Below are positions 44,613-54,162 of a stretch of DNA of 64,000 nt, in pieces; position 1 is the stretch's first letter, and the number at the start of each line of letters is the position of its first letter. Both the position numbers and the translations under genes were made by a program. The notes below the pieces were generated by a model. The model did no database searches and was not told the origin of the DNA. It saw nothing but the letters and a program-made list of their open reading frames with translations. Source of the stretch: Syntrophorhabdaceae bacterium (GTDB lineage Bacteria > Desulfobacterota > Syntrophorhabdia > Syntrophorhabdales > Syntrophorhabdaceae); NCBI GenBank assembly GCA_026415675.1, contig JAOAGQ010000060.1, positions 23,679 to 87,678 on the forward strand, in the 5' to 3' direction.

Positions 44613-45536
44613 ATGAAAACTTTCAGGTCCCTCAAAGAGGTCGAATCATTTCCTAATCCGGTACTTACAATAGGTAATTACGATGGTATCCACTACGGTC
44701 ATAGGCGCATCATAGAAAGGGTTAAGGAAAAGGCCTCAGAGCTTTCTGGGGTTTCCATGCTGATGACCTTTGATCCCCATCCTTTAAAGATATTGAACCC
44801 TGCCAAACTAAAAGGTCTTATCACGCCGTTCTATGTGAAGCAGAGTTTGCTCGAAGCCTGCGGAATAGATATACTGATCGCCCTACCCTTTGATGAGGAG
44901 TTGAGGCAGATCGAACCGGAAAGATTCATTGATGAAATACTGGTAGGGGCATTGAAGATAAAGTGGCTCGTTGTAGGTTACGACTTTAAATTTGGTAAAG
45001 ATGGCAGGGGTACGACCGAGATGCTCACCATGCTATCCGAAAAAAAGGGGTTCGGATTTGAGGTGGTGGACGCAATTACCATAGACGGTGAAAAGGTGGG
45101 AAGTAACAGGATTAGAAAACTCATATTCAATGGCGAAGTAAAAAAAGCGGGGAGATTCCTCGAAAGGCCCTATTCTATCGAGGGTAGGGTTGTAAGGGGT
45201 TTCGAAAGGGGAAAAGGGATAGGCTTTCCCACCATTAATGTAAAGACCGATTTTGAGGTGATCCCAAAAGAGGGTGTATATATCACGGAAGTGGAGTTTG
45301 ATAAAAGGCGGTACCCTTCTGTAACAAATATAGGTAACAATCCAACTTTCAACAACAGGGAGGTAACGATAGAGACTCACATCCTCGATTTCAACGGCAA
45401 TATCTACGATAAGGATGTTAAGATCTTTTTCCTCGACAGGATTAGGGATGAGGAAAAATTCGATAGTATCGAGTCATTAAAGGGCAGGATTGCACTGGAT
45501 ATTGAGACGGCAAGGGTTTATTTCAAGAAAACATAA
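44613..45536 (+). CDS. ribF: Bifunctional riboflavin kinase / FMN adenylyltransferase
   Basis: A 307-residue protein that makes FMN and then FAD. The N-terminal adenylyltransferase (about 1-180) has TIGNYDGIHYGHRRII and SNRIRKLIFNGEV. The C-terminal kinase has FERGKGIGFPTINV, VTNIGNNPTFN and EKFDSIESLKGRI. ATG 44613 is chosen since AGAGG lies 5 bases upstream; a GTG two codons earlier overlaps that site. Its end overlaps a longer frame of the next gene, but not the start I assign. Confidence 0.95.
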   Translation: MKTFRSLKEVESFPNPVLTIGNYDGIHYGHRRIIERVKEKASELSGVSMLMTFDPHPLKILNPAKLKGLITPFYVKQSLLEACGIDILIALPFDEELRQIEPERFIDEILVGALKIKWLVVGYDFKFGKDGRGTTEMLTMLSEKKGFGFEVVDAITIDGEKVGSNRIRKLIFNGEVKKAGRFLERPYSIEGRVVRGFERGKGIGFPTINVKTDFEVIPKEGVYITEVEFDKRRYPSVTNIGNNPTFNNREVTIETHILDFNGNIYDKDVKIFFLDRIRDEEKFDSIESLKGRIALDIETARVYFKKT

Positions 45537-45558
45537 AAAGAAGGAGGACGCAGAGATC

Positions 45559-46059
45559 ATGGGTTTGAGATATGAGGAAGTAGACGATGAGGTCGTATCC
45601 CTTTTAAGGGAAACAAAGGCGAAGTATTTTCCGGAATTGAAAAACGCCAAGATAAAGGTACTTTTTGATTTAAAAAAGAGAAAGTCCGGGGGTATGATGG
45701 TTCTTGCGAGAATAATGAAGACAAATGACCTTCTGAGACACCTTACGATTGAGGATGCAGGGGATATAGAGGGCTATGATTATATCATCACCATTGACAA
45801 GCTTTGCTGGAACAATATTAAGCGGGTGGACAGGGAAAGGATTCTAAGACACGAACTAAGACATACCCTCTTTGACCTCGAATCAGAAGACAACCCTTAT
45901 AAACTTAGAGACCATACGATTACCGATTTCTATGAAGAGATAGAACTGAACAAGGATGACCCGAGATGGAGAGAGCGTCTCTCAACCTTAACGGCGGACA
46001 TATATGAACAGCAGAAGGAGTTGAGGAAGAAGAAGGGCAAGAAAAAAGAGACTCTATAG
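45559..46059 (+). CDS. Putative zinc metallopeptidase, phage-metallopeptidase-like
   Basis: A 166-residue protein with an HEXXH zinc motif in ILRHELRHTLFDLE and a following charged, helical C terminus. It resembles the small 'putative metallopeptidase' family found in phages and bacterial genomes. ATG 45559 is preferred because GGAGG (45543-45547) precedes it; a longer frame from 45490 overlaps ribF. The substrate is unknown. The gene ends 15 bases from the convergent HD-GYP regulator. Confidence 0.7.
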   Translation: MGLRYEEVDDEVVSLLRETKAKYFPELKNAKIKVLFDLKKRKSGGMMVLARIMKTNDLLRHLTIEDAGDIEGYDYIITIDKLCWNNIKRVDRERILRHELRHTLFDLESEDNPYKLRDHTITDFYEEIELNKDDPRWRERLSTLTADIYEQQKELRKKKGKKKETL

Positions 46060-46074
46060 GTTGAGCCGGAATTT

Positions 46075-47382
46075 TTATGTACTCTCAACCCTTACGAATA
46101 CCCCTGTTTTCATAGGGTCAAGATGCAAAGTCCTCTTTAGCATCACCAACCTTTCCTCATCAATAACCATCCCCGAGGGCATGATCAAAAGACCCATACC
46201 GGTCTTTACGTCCCTGGATATGACCATCCCGGGCCTTAAGTCCTTAAGGGGAAGTTCAACCTCTGACTGACTCTCGGAGGAGATGATCCCTTGGATGTTC
46301 TCTTTTACGACCTTTACAAGATGGGGAAAAACCTTATGGTCGAAATGGGTGTTGAGGGAATCTCTTATTTTTTTTAAGGCCATCTCTATAGCGTCTGCTC
46401 CTGGCTTCAACCCAATGATTCTTACAAAACGGTCTGCTATAGCGATAATCCTTGAACCCACCGGAATCGCCTCTCCGCCTATCCCGTCGGGAAAACCTGA
46501 ACCATCTATCGATTCATGGTGATGCCTTATCAATACGCCAACATCTTTTAACTCTTCCATAAAAGATACGGCAGTCTGTCCAAGTACGGGATGCTTCATG
46601 TAATCATACCTTTCATCCTCGCTTAATGCCTCGAACTCTTTGGAGATGATTATGTCGGATATACCGATCTTTCCAATATCGTGGAGTTGAGCGGCTATAC
46701 CTATATTTTTTACATCATCAGGGTTCAACCCCATTTTTCTCCCTATCTCAACGGAAAGTCTCGCCACATTATTTGAGTGATTGGCAATGGTTTTATCTCT
46801 TAACTCATTGAGATTTGACAAAACCGATATAAAATCCCTGAATTTTTTCTTCAAAGTTTCGTTGAGTTTTGCCAATTCCTGGTTTTGACGGGTGAGCTCT
46901 ATCGTCTGTTGCTGCACAAAGATTTCCAACTCAGAATTCCACTTCTGCAACTCCTCATTCTGTTTTTTGGTAAGTTCTGTAAGGTAGCGGTTCTCTTTAA
47001 TGAGCCTATAGGTATCAGCCCCCTGATTGATAAGCATTATCAGTTCATCGTCATTCCAGGGCTTTGTAATATATCTATATGCACCTCCTCTGTTTATAGC
47101 ATCGATCGCCACATTTACATCCGCATAGCCGGTAAGTATGATCCTTATCGAATCGGGGGATATCTCCCTTGCCTTCTCCAAAAACTCAGACCCACTCATC
47201 TCCGGCATCCTCTGGTCGGAGACTATAACGGCCATCTCTTCTTTTCTCAGTATCTCTATTGCCTCTTTCCCTGAAGTCGCTGTAAATACATTGTAATGTT
47301 CGTCGTGGAATAGCCTTCTTAACGCATTAAGTACATAAATTTCATCGTCCAAAAAGAGTATGTTGATCTTCCCTTTATCCAT
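46075..47382 (-). CDS. Response regulator with HD-GYP phosphodiesterase output
   Basis: A 435-residue protein. The receiver domain (about 8-120) has LFLDDE, the phospho-acceptor in VSDQRMPEMSG, and YITKPWNDDEL. A coiled coil (about 130-185) leads to an HD-GYP domain (about 190-390) with AAQLHDIGKIGISD, HHHESIDGSGFPDGIGGE and RIIAIADRF. It likely hydrolyses cyclic di-GMP when phosphorylated. A short C-terminal PilZ-like or unknown region follows. It lies 3 bases after the histidine kinase, which is probably its cognate sensor. Confidence 0.92.
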   Translation of the reverse strand: MDKGKINILFLDDEIYVLNALRRLFHDEHYNVFTATSGKEAIEILRKEEMAVIVSDQRMPEMSGSEFLEKAREISPDSIRIILTGYADVNVAIDAINRGGAYRYITKPWNDDELIMLINQGADTYRLIKENRYLTELTKKQNEELQKWNSELEIFVQQQTIELTRQNQELAKLNETLKKKFRDFISVLSNLNELRDKTIANHSNNVARLSVEIGRKMGLNPDDVKNIGIAAQLHDIGKIGISDIIISKEFEALSEDERYDYMKHPVLGQTAVSFMEELKDVGVLIRHHHESIDGSGFPDGIGGEAIPVGSRIIAIADRFVRIIGLKPGADAIEMALKKIRDSLNTHFDHKVFPHLVKVVKENIQGIISSESQSEVELPLKDLRPGMVISRDVKTGMGLLIMPSGMVIDEERLVMLKRTLHLDPMKTGVFVRVEST

Positions 47383-47385
47383 AAA

Positions 47386-49065
47386 TCACCCCCGCACGAT
47401 GGGTATCTTTATGATAAATTCCGTCCCCTTTCCGACTTCACTTTTTACGGTTATTTCGCCTTTATGTTTCCTTATGATGTCATATGCGATTGAGAGACCA
47501 AGACCCGTCCCCTTTCCCACCTCTTTTGTCGTAAAAAAGGGTTCGTATATTCTATCTATTTTATCCTCTGGGATTCCACAGCCTGTATCAGAAATGGATA
47601 TATAGATATATGTGCCATCATGCCACGTCTTAACGGTGATTTCACCGTGTTTCTCAATGGCTTGGGAGGCATTTATGAGTATATTCATAAAAACCTGATT
47701 TAGCTGCCCTAAATTACATTTTGTTAATGGAATATCCCCGTATCTTTTAATCACCGTGGCCTTATATTTTATTTCGTTCCATACTATGTTTATGGTACTC
47801 TCGAGACCTTTGTTTATATCCCCCATCTTTTGCTCTGATTCGTCTACATGGGAGAAAGTCTTTAAATCCTGTACTATCTTCTTCACCCTTTCAACACCCT
47901 CGAGAGACTCGTTTATGATGTTGAAAATATCGTTCATTATATAATCAACCTTCAGGTTTCTCCTTAAATCCCACAACATCTCCGGTTTGTTAAATGCTTC
48001 ATTTTTTTGATCAGTAGACCCCATAAAATCGTTGATGGATTCTATGAAGGCCTTAATATTCCCCATGTATCTATTCAAAGAGTTAAGGTTGCTCATTATG
48101 AAACTAATCGGATTATTTATCTCATGAGCTACCCCTGCGGCGAGCTGACCTATTGAGGCCATCTTATCCTGCTGGAGTATCCTTGACTGTGCCGATTTTA
48201 GCTGGTTATAGGCACTCTCAAGTTCTTTATTCTTTTGATCGAGGGCAATATTGTTTAGATAGATCTCATTCTCTATCTTGACCCGTTCGGTTATATCTTC
48301 AAAAAACAGTATGTACTCCTTTCCGCCGTTGTCCTTGTGTTTTAACATCACCAAAGCCATTTTGACGGTCTTTATGGAGCCGTCTTTGCACATAACCTCA
48401 AATGTCTCAAAATGTTTTTCTCTATTTTCAAGGGATTTTACCATATTAAACCAGGCATAAATGGCCTCGTTTCTTTTCACCGGATCGGGGAAGAAGAGTC
48501 GAAAACATTCTTTTCCTGTCTTAAAATCGCCACCGTCGTATCCGAAGATCTCCACGAATTTTGGATTTATGTATGTGTAGTTTCCCTTTGTATCTATCTC
48601 TGCAATACCCAAAGGGGCGGATTCCACCAATGTTTTAAACCTCTGCTTCTCGTTTTCAAGGGTTACCTCCGCCATTCTTCTTTCGGTTATATCCTTAAGC
48701 ATCACCACAAACCCAGGTTCCCCAGTTTTCACGAGTCTCTCCATGGGGTATTCCCTTAATATATACCACTTGGACCCTCTATAAGAGTATTCCACCATAT
48801 CGCCGGCCTCTTTTATCTGTTCAAAAAAACCGTGTTGATTGAGTATTTCTTTCCACGGTCTACCTAAAAAATCCTTAAAATCCAATCCTGTGATGTTAAC
48901 GAGGGTCCTATTTGTCCTGACGATAATACCTTTTGTGTCGGTGACCATGACGATATCCTCAATACAATCCATGGTCTGTTCCCATTCTTTTTTTGCATTT
49001 TCAATATTGCGAAGGGTCTCTAATATGGAATTGTTATAGCCAGTTATAACATTTTGGATGTTCAC
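47386..49065 (-). CDS. PAS-PAS sensor histidine kinase
   Basis: A 559-residue soluble kinase with no membrane segments. Two PAS domains (about 25-140, EDIVMVTDTKGIIVRTNRT; and 140-265, GIAEIDTKGNYTYINPKFVE) precede a coiled coil, the HisKA domain with GVAHEINNPISFIMSNLNSL, and the HATPase domain with ILINASQAIEKHG, DTGCGIPEDKIDRIYEPFF and GKGTGLGLSIAYDI. The start is GTG 49065 with GGAG 8 bases upstream. A cytoplasmic redox, ligand or energy signal is expected. Confidence 0.92.
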   Translation of the reverse strand: MNIQNVITGYNNSILETLRNIENAKKEWEQTMDCIEDIVMVTDTKGIIVRTNRTLVNITGLDFKDFLGRPWKEILNQHGFFEQIKEAGDMVEYSYRGSKWYILREYPMERLVKTGEPGFVVMLKDITERRMAEVTLENEKQRFKTLVESAPLGIAEIDTKGNYTYINPKFVEIFGYDGGDFKTGKECFRLFFPDPVKRNEAIYAWFNMVKSLENREKHFETFEVMCKDGSIKTVKMALVMLKHKDNGGKEYILFFEDITERVKIENEIYLNNIALDQKNKELESAYNQLKSAQSRILQQDKMASIGQLAAGVAHEINNPISFIMSNLNSLNRYMGNIKAFIESINDFMGSTDQKNEAFNKPEMLWDLRRNLKVDYIMNDIFNIINESLEGVERVKKIVQDLKTFSHVDESEQKMGDINKGLESTINIVWNEIKYKATVIKRYGDIPLTKCNLGQLNQVFMNILINASQAIEKHGEITVKTWHDGTYIYISISDTGCGIPEDKIDRIYEPFFTTKEVGKGTGLGLSIAYDIIRKHKGEITVKSEVGKGTEFIIKIPIVRG

Positions 49066-49200
49066 TAAAAGATTCTCCTTTTTTTCAATATTATCGAAGT
49101 TTTTTGTGAAGAACTTAAATACAAGATAGATTCAACTGGATTACTTTATCCTTGTCAGGGTTTTAAAGGGGGGTCGATTTACAGGTATTGATCTCCTTAA

Positions 49201-49449
49201 TCACTTATCCCTTAGAAAGAGCGTGTGGTATTCCTCCTCTGTAAGGTATTTTACGAGGAGCCTACTTATCATTTCAAATAATTGTGATAACTCATCCTCC
49301 TCCAACCTCTTTAAAATCAACTCCATCATTTTATCATCGGAGAATCTCTGGAGATAGAGTCTCACCGTATTCTCATCGGTATCTCTGTCAAAGCCAAAAC
49401 CTTCTAAACCCCTGTACGTCTCAACGAAGTCATGTGAAAATTTTGCCAT
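49201..49449 (-). CDS. Small conserved cytoplasmic protein, function unknown
   Basis: An 82-residue acidic helical protein. The segment FVETYRGLEGFGFDRDTDEN followed by TVRLYLQRFSDDKMMELIL reads like a strongly conserved small family that I associate with sulfate reducers and relatives; no function is known to me. I use ATG 49449, seven bases after AAAGG; a GTG three codons earlier lies too close to that site. It sits alone between the TRAP-operon terminator and the histidine kinase gene. Confidence 0.7.
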   Translation of the reverse strand: MAKFSHDFVETYRGLEGFGFDRDTDENTVRLYLQRFSDDKMMELILKRLEEDELSQLFEMISRLLVKYLTEEEYHTLFLRDK

Positions 49450-49467
49450 AAGACACACCTTTATTGT

Positions 49468-49503
49468 AAAAAAAGCGCCCTTTGAACTCTTATCAAAGGG
49501 CGC
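49468..49503 (-). terminator. Rho-independent terminator of the TRAP operon
   Basis: Read on the minus strand: an 11-base perfect stem (arms 49503-49493 and 49485-49475, GCGCCCTTTGA with its complement), a 7-base loop, then seven T (49474-49468). It is located 22 bases after the last binding-protein gene. A textbook intrinsic terminator. Confidence 0.93.
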
Positions 49504-49524
49504 GAAAAGTCAAACCAACATAAA

Positions 49525-50586
49525 TTAATTGTATACGGTAGGTATCTTCCTTGCTGTTTCCTGACCTTTCCAGTATTCAACACGCTCCCTTATGAAATTC
49601 ACCCAGCTATCCACTTCATCAGCCTTGTATCCTTTTGAAACCATGTCTTTTTTGTATTCCGCTATGACTGGTTCAACCGCCTTCTTCCATCTTGCCATCT
49701 CCGAATCAGAGATATCTATGATCCTACCCCCCTGTTTCAAGAAGAAATCCTTACCCTCTATCTCTATCTCATTCCAGGATAGGGCCCATTCTCCAAGGAA
49801 TTCTTTTGTATAATCGGTGATCAGCTTCTGCATATCAGGGGGCAGACTGTTCCATTTCTGCTTGTTCACCACAACGTAGAAATTGTTGACACTCGATATC
49901 TTCCAGGAAGAGCAGTTGTATTTTAGAAGTTCCCCTATCTTGAACCCCTTTAGCTGTTCAAAATTACCCATGTTTCCATCGAGGACTCCCCTTCTCAAAG
50001 CCTCATATACGTCGACCATTTCAAGAGGCATAGGGGTCGCGCCGAGGGACTTGGCAATATCCGCTATCCTTCCCGTCCCCCTTACCTTAAGGCCTTTTAA
50101 ATCCTCGAGGGTCTTGACAGGTTTATTGAGAGTCTGAACCACATTGGGGGGGCTTGTACTGAACATCAAAGTATGGTATGTATCCCATTCTCGGGGCTTA
50201 AACTTGTTATAAAAGTCATTCACCGCATGTGTGGCAACCCAACTGCTCGGAAAGCCAAGGGGTAGTTCCATAATTTCCATAACAGGAAAGCGACCCCTTG
50301 AATAACCCACATGGGATAACCCAAAATCTGCAATGCCGCTTGCAACCCCTGTTGCCACCTTTGGTGCTGTAAGGAGTGTACCGCCTCCGTAATGGGTAAT
50401 CTCCATCTTCCCATTGCTTCTCTTGGTAAGCTCCTTACAGAATTTATCCATTATGATGGAATTCCTATGGGTTGGCGGGAAAAAATTGGCAAATTTCAGC
50501 TTTATTGCCTCTGCGGCAAATGTATAAGAGCAGGCCAAGAACAAAAGAACAAGCATAAATACCCATACCTTGAAACATTTTTTCAT
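49525..50586 (-). CDS. dctP: TRAP transporter binding protein DctP, copy 1
   Basis: A 353-residue periplasmic receptor. A signal peptide ends near TFAAEAIK, followed by KLKFANFFPPTHRNSIIMD. The ligand-carboxylate region includes LKGLKVRGTGR, and YEALRRGVLDGNMGN is family-typical. Members bind organic acids and hand them to DctQM. It is distal in a run of three similar genes (about one SBP per 1.07 kb). A shared long stretch such as SRGRFPVMEIMELPLGFPSS is nearly identical in all three. The terminator follows. Confidence 0.93.
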   Translation of the reverse strand: MKKCFKVWVFMLVLLFLACSYTFAAEAIKLKFANFFPPTHRNSIIMDKFCKELTKRSNGKMEITHYGGGTLLTAPKVATGVASGIADFGLSHVGYSRGRFPVMEIMELPLGFPSSWVATHAVNDFYNKFKPREWDTYHTLMFSTSPPNVVQTLNKPVKTLEDLKGLKVRGTGRIADIAKSLGATPMPLEMVDVYEALRRGVLDGNMGNFEQLKGFKIGELLKYNCSSWKISSVNNFYVVVNKQKWNSLPPDMQKLITDYTKEFLGEWALSWNEIEIEGKDFFLKQGGRIIDISDSEMARWKKAVEPVIAEYKKDMVSKGYKADEVDSWVNFIRERVEYWKGQETARKIPTVYN

Positions 50587-50619
50587 TTAATACCTCCTTT
50601 TTGTTTTATCCCAACCCTA

Positions 50620-51681
50620 TCAATACTGATAGGCAGTCGGTATCTTATTTGCCTTCTCTTGTCCTTTCCAGTATTCGATCCTCTCTTTGATAAAGTTTAT
50701 CCAGCCGTCTATCTCTTCTGACTTATAACCTTTTGACATCATATCTTTTTTGAATTCAGTAACCACAGGTTCCGCTGCCTTGATCCACTTTGCCGCCTCG
50801 GCGTCACTTATATGTATAATCTGACCCCCCTTGCCTGTAAAGAACTCCCTGCCCTCTATATCGATATTATTCCATTCTTTTGCCCAGAGTTCGAGAAAAT
50901 CTTTCGTATAATCGGTGATCACCTTCTGGACATCAGGGGTTAGGGCATTCCATTTGCTCCTGTTCATCGCCACATAAAAGGCAAATACACTGCCTACCTT
51001 CCATGAGGCCGTTAAGTATCTTTGAACCTCCCCTACTTTGAAACCCTTCAGCTGTTCTAAAGGTCCCATATTGCCATCAACAACACCTCTCCTTAGGGAT
51101 TCATAGAGATCCACCATCTCCACCGGCATGGGTATTGCCCCCAACGCCTTTACGATATCCCCTATTCTCCCTGTACCCCTTATCTTCAATCCTTTTAAGT
51201 CTTCAAGGGTCTTTACCTGTTTGGAGACGGTCTGCATGACATTCGGAGGACTTGTTGAGAACATAAGGACATGGTATGCATCCCATTCCTTTGGCCTATA
51301 TTTTGCGTAAAAATCGTTTGCCACATGGGTTGCGATCCAGCTGCTCGGAAAGCCGAGGGGGAGCTCCATCACCTCCATAACGGGGAAGCGTCCCCTCGAA
51401 TATGCACAATGGGACAGTCCTATATCGGCGATACCTGTTGTTATGCCCGCAGCTATCTTTGGGGCGGTTAAAAGGGTGCCCCCTGGATAATGGGTAATCT
51501 CGACCTTTCCGGTGAGTCTTTTGTTTAAATCCTGAGACCACTTCTCCATCAAGATCGAATTTTTATGGGTCGGCGGGAAAAAATTGGCGAATTTCAGCTT
51601 CACTACTTCCGCAGCGAACACAGGCATTGAGATAAGGCATATAAAAACGATGACCATACCCAAAAAAGCATGCCTCTTCAT
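50620..51681 (-). CDS. dctP: TRAP transporter binding protein DctP, copy 2
   Basis: A 353-residue paralogue of copies 1 and 3, with a signal peptide ending near VFAAEVVK. It keeps FPPTHKNSILMEKWSQDLN, GTGRIGDIVKALG and YESLRRGVVDGNMGPLEQL. It differs from copy 1 in the region just after the signal and in charged surface positions. Its ribosome-binding site lies inside a perfect tandem 17-base duplication (see 51685-51718). Confidence 0.93.
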   Translation of the reverse strand: MKRHAFLGMVIVFICLISMPVFAAEVVKLKFANFFPPTHKNSILMEKWSQDLNKRLTGKVEITHYPGGTLLTAPKIAAGITTGIADIGLSHCAYSRGRFPVMEVMELPLGFPSSWIATHVANDFYAKYRPKEWDAYHVLMFSTSPPNVMQTVSKQVKTLEDLKGLKIRGTGRIGDIVKALGAIPMPVEMVDLYESLRRGVVDGNMGPLEQLKGFKVGEVQRYLTASWKVGSVFAFYVAMNRSKWNALTPDVQKVITDYTKDFLELWAKEWNNIDIEGREFFTGKGGQIIHISDAEAAKWIKAAEPVVTEFKKDMMSKGYKSEEIDGWINFIKERIEYWKGQEKANKIPTAYQY

Positions 51682-51684
51682 TTT

Positions 51685-51718
51685 ATTACCCCCTTTTTTT
51701 TATTACCCCCTTTTTTTT
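51685..51718 (-). repeat. Tandem duplication of a ribosome-binding-site segment before dctP copy 2
   Basis: Two perfect adjacent 17-base copies (51685-51701 and 51702-51718), each reading A8-G5-TAAT on the minus strand. The copy nearest the gene places the G5 Shine-Dalgarno run 7 bases from the ATG; the second is 17 bases further upstream. Both homopolymer runs and the duplication itself are prone to slippage, so the expression level of copy 2 may vary between lineages. Confidence 0.85.
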
Positions 51719-51747
51719 GACCTTACTCATCTACCCTCTATCAATTA

Positions 51748-52809
51748 TCAATACTGGAAAGCAGTCGGTATCTTTTTCGCCTTCTCCTGTCCCTTCCAGT
51801 ATTCGATCCTCTCTTTTATAAAACTGAACCAGCTGTCAACCTCTGCTGCTTTGTATCCTTTTGATACGAGGTCTTTCTTGAAATCCCCGAGTACCGGTTC
51901 GGTTGCTTTAACCCATTTCGCCGCCTCTGTATCGCTTATCTGTATGATCTGTCCCCCTTGCTTTTTAAAGAATTCTCCTCCTTCGATGTCTATATTGTTC
52001 CATTCAACGGCCCACCTTTCGATAAAATCTTTGCTGTGATCCATGATCACCTTCTGGACATCGGGGGGGAGGCTATTCCATTTGTTTTTGTTCATAACAA
52101 CATAAAATGCATAGACACTCCCGACCCTCCATGAGGCACTCACATATTTCTGAACCTCACCGAGCTTGAAGCCCTTTAATGTTTCAAGGGGCGTATATGT
52201 GCCATCTACCACACCTCTCCTCAATGCCTCATATAGATCAACTATCTCAATGGGCATGGGGACTGCACCTAAGGACTTAACGATATCACCTAATCTTCCC
52301 TGACCCCTTATCTTCATCCCTTTTAGTTCTTCAAGGCTTTTAACAGGCTTATTCAAGGTCTGAAGTACATTTGGTGGGCTTGTCGAGAACATGAGAACCT
52401 GATATACATCCCATTCCTTCGGTTTAAACTTCGCATAAAATTCGTTTGCCACATGGGTTGCGATCCAGCTACTCGGAAAGCCAAGGGGGAGTTCCATCAC
52501 CTCCATAACGGGGAAACGTCCCCTTGAATAGGAGCAGTTGGAAAAACCGATATCGGCAATACCTGTTGCGACCCCTGCCGCCATTTTAGGTGCAGAGAGG
52601 AGGGTACCACCTGCATAGTGTGTTATCTCTACCTTACCTGCCAGTTTTTTGTTCAGTTCATCGCAATACTTTCCAAGCATTACCGAGTTCATATGGGTAG
52701 GGGGGAAGTAGTTGGCGAATTTCAACTTTATAACATCCGAATAACCTGGCACGGAAAAGAAAAAGATAACCGTGATTACCAATGCCCACACCATAAAAAA
52801 CTTTTTCAT
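51748..52809 (-). CDS. dctP: TRAP transporter binding protein DctP, copy 3
   Basis: A 353-residue receptor, third of the set and the one nearest the permease genes. The signal peptide ends near VPGYSDVIK; then FPPTHMNSVMLGKYCDELN, GQGRLGDIVKSLG and YEALRRGVVDGTYTPLETL. The last element (GTYTPLE) differs from copies 1 and 2 (GNMG...), in a region likely near the ligand. ATG 52809 with GGAG upstream is preferred to a longer frame from 52857, which would place 16 charged residues before the signal. Confidence 0.92.
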   Translation of the reverse strand: MKKFFMVWALVITVIFFFSVPGYSDVIKLKFANYFPPTHMNSVMLGKYCDELNKKLAGKVEITHYAGGTLLSAPKMAAGVATGIADIGFSNCSYSRGRFPVMEVMELPLGFPSSWIATHVANEFYAKFKPKEWDVYQVLMFSTSPPNVLQTLNKPVKSLEELKGMKIRGQGRLGDIVKSLGAVPMPIEIVDLYEALRRGVVDGTYTPLETLKGFKLGEVQKYVSASWRVGSVYAFYVVMNKNKWNSLPPDVQKVIMDHSKDFIERWAVEWNNIDIEGGEFFKKQGGQIIQISDTEAAKWVKATEPVLGDFKKDLVSKGYKAAEVDSWFSFIKERIEYWKGQEKAKKIPTAFQY

Positions 52810-52860
52810 AAGCGATCTCCTTTTCGTTTTATTTATGAAACCACCACCGTCTGCCAAAGC

Positions 52861-54162
52861 TCATTTAAAAAAGACCGAGGGAAGCCAGAGGGCAAGCTGG
52901 GGAAATATGTATAACAACGCCCAGACAATAACAAGGGATATGAGAAAAGGTACAACCCCGGCGTATATCCTCCCCATAGGTTCTTTTGTAATATTTTTGA
53001 CAACAAAGACGCAGATAGCTACCGGTGGTATCACAACACCGATCATCACGACCACCATTACGACGATCCCGAAAAGCAGAGGATGGAAGCCCAGTTTCAG
53101 AACCGCAGGATAGAAGATGGGTGTTGCAAGAATCATAAAAGCCAGGTCATCTATGAAAGACCCCCCGAGAAGATAGGCAAAGCAGATGATCGTCAAAACC
53201 ACATATCTGTTTAAGGGCAGGGAAGAGATCCAATCTGCTGCTACCTGTGGAATATTCGTTACCGCTATGAAGTGGCCGAGTACGGTTGAGCCTGCAATTA
53301 GCATGAGGAGCATCCCTGCCGTACGGAGGGCCTCCCTTAAGGATGTGACGTATTTCTTGAAGTTCATGTCCCTTTTTACAACCGCGAGAAGAAAGACGGC
53401 AAACGTCCCCACCGCACCGGCCTCAGAGGGAGTGAAATAGCCGGCGAGGATTCCCCCTACCACGATAACAAAGACGATTAGAATCCAGAAGATTTCGGGG
53501 AGGGTTTTTATCCTCTCCTTCCACGGATATGGCTCTGATTTTGGGGCGATTTTTGGGTCTATCTTTGCCCAGCCGTATATGATCCCGATAAAAAATGCCC
53601 CTATTATAAGACCCGGGATCATCCCTGCCATAAAAAGCTGTCCTATCGATTGTTCTGTCAAGATTCCAAAGATGATGAGACTTACACTCGGGGGTATGAT
53701 ACACCCTAATGTTCCCACCGTGGCCACGATACCTGTTGAGAGTCTTCTATCGTATTTAAAACGGTCCATCTCAGGTATCGCGACGCTTGCAAAGGTTGCC
53801 GCGGTTGCCGCTGCAGAACCGCATATGGCCTTAAAACCTGTTGCCCCGGCCACAGTTGCCATTGCAAGTCCCCCAGGGATATGGCCAATAAATTTGTGGG
53901 CAGAATCGTATAGACGAACTGCAATACCGGCGTTAAAACCTATCTGTCCCATCAGTATAAAAAGAGGAAATACGGTATAACCGTAATTCGTGATCACATC
54001 ATAGACGTCTCTTCCCAAGAGGTTCATCGCCGCCGGGATACCATTCAAATATGCAAACCCCACAAAACCCACAAGGGCCATTGCAAAGCCGAGCTCTATC
54101 CCCGTTGCAAAAAGTAGTAGCAGTACTATAAGGGCAACTATACCAACGGTCATTTCATTCAT
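52861..54162 (-). CDS. dctM: TRAP transporter large permease DctM
   Basis: A 433-residue membrane protein with about 12 hydrophobic segments. DctM motifs are seen: GHIPGGLAMATVAGATGFKA with the following ICGSAAATAATFASVAIPEM, TLGCIIPPSVSLIIFGIL, and AYFTPSEAGAVGTFAVFLL. It forms the sodium-coupled permease with DctQ. It overlaps dctQ by 8 bases, and dctP copy 3 begins about 50 bases after it. Confidence 0.95.
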   Translation of the reverse strand: MNEMTVGIVALIVLLLLFATGIELGFAMALVGFVGFAYLNGIPAAMNLLGRDVYDVITNYGYTVFPLFILMGQIGFNAGIAVRLYDSAHKFIGHIPGGLAMATVAGATGFKAICGSAAATAATFASVAIPEMDRFKYDRRLSTGIVATVGTLGCIIPPSVSLIIFGILTEQSIGQLFMAGMIPGLIIGAFFIGIIYGWAKIDPKIAPKSEPYPWKERIKTLPEIFWILIVFVIVVGGILAGYFTPSEAGAVGTFAVFLLAVVKRDMNFKKYVTSLREALRTAGMLLMLIAGSTVLGHFIAVTNIPQVAADWISSLPLNRYVVLTIICFAYLLGGSFIDDLAFMILATPIFYPAVLKLGFHPLLFGIVVMVVVMIGVVIPPVAICVFVVKNITKEPMGRIYAGVVPFLISLVIVWALLYIFPQLALWLPSVFFK

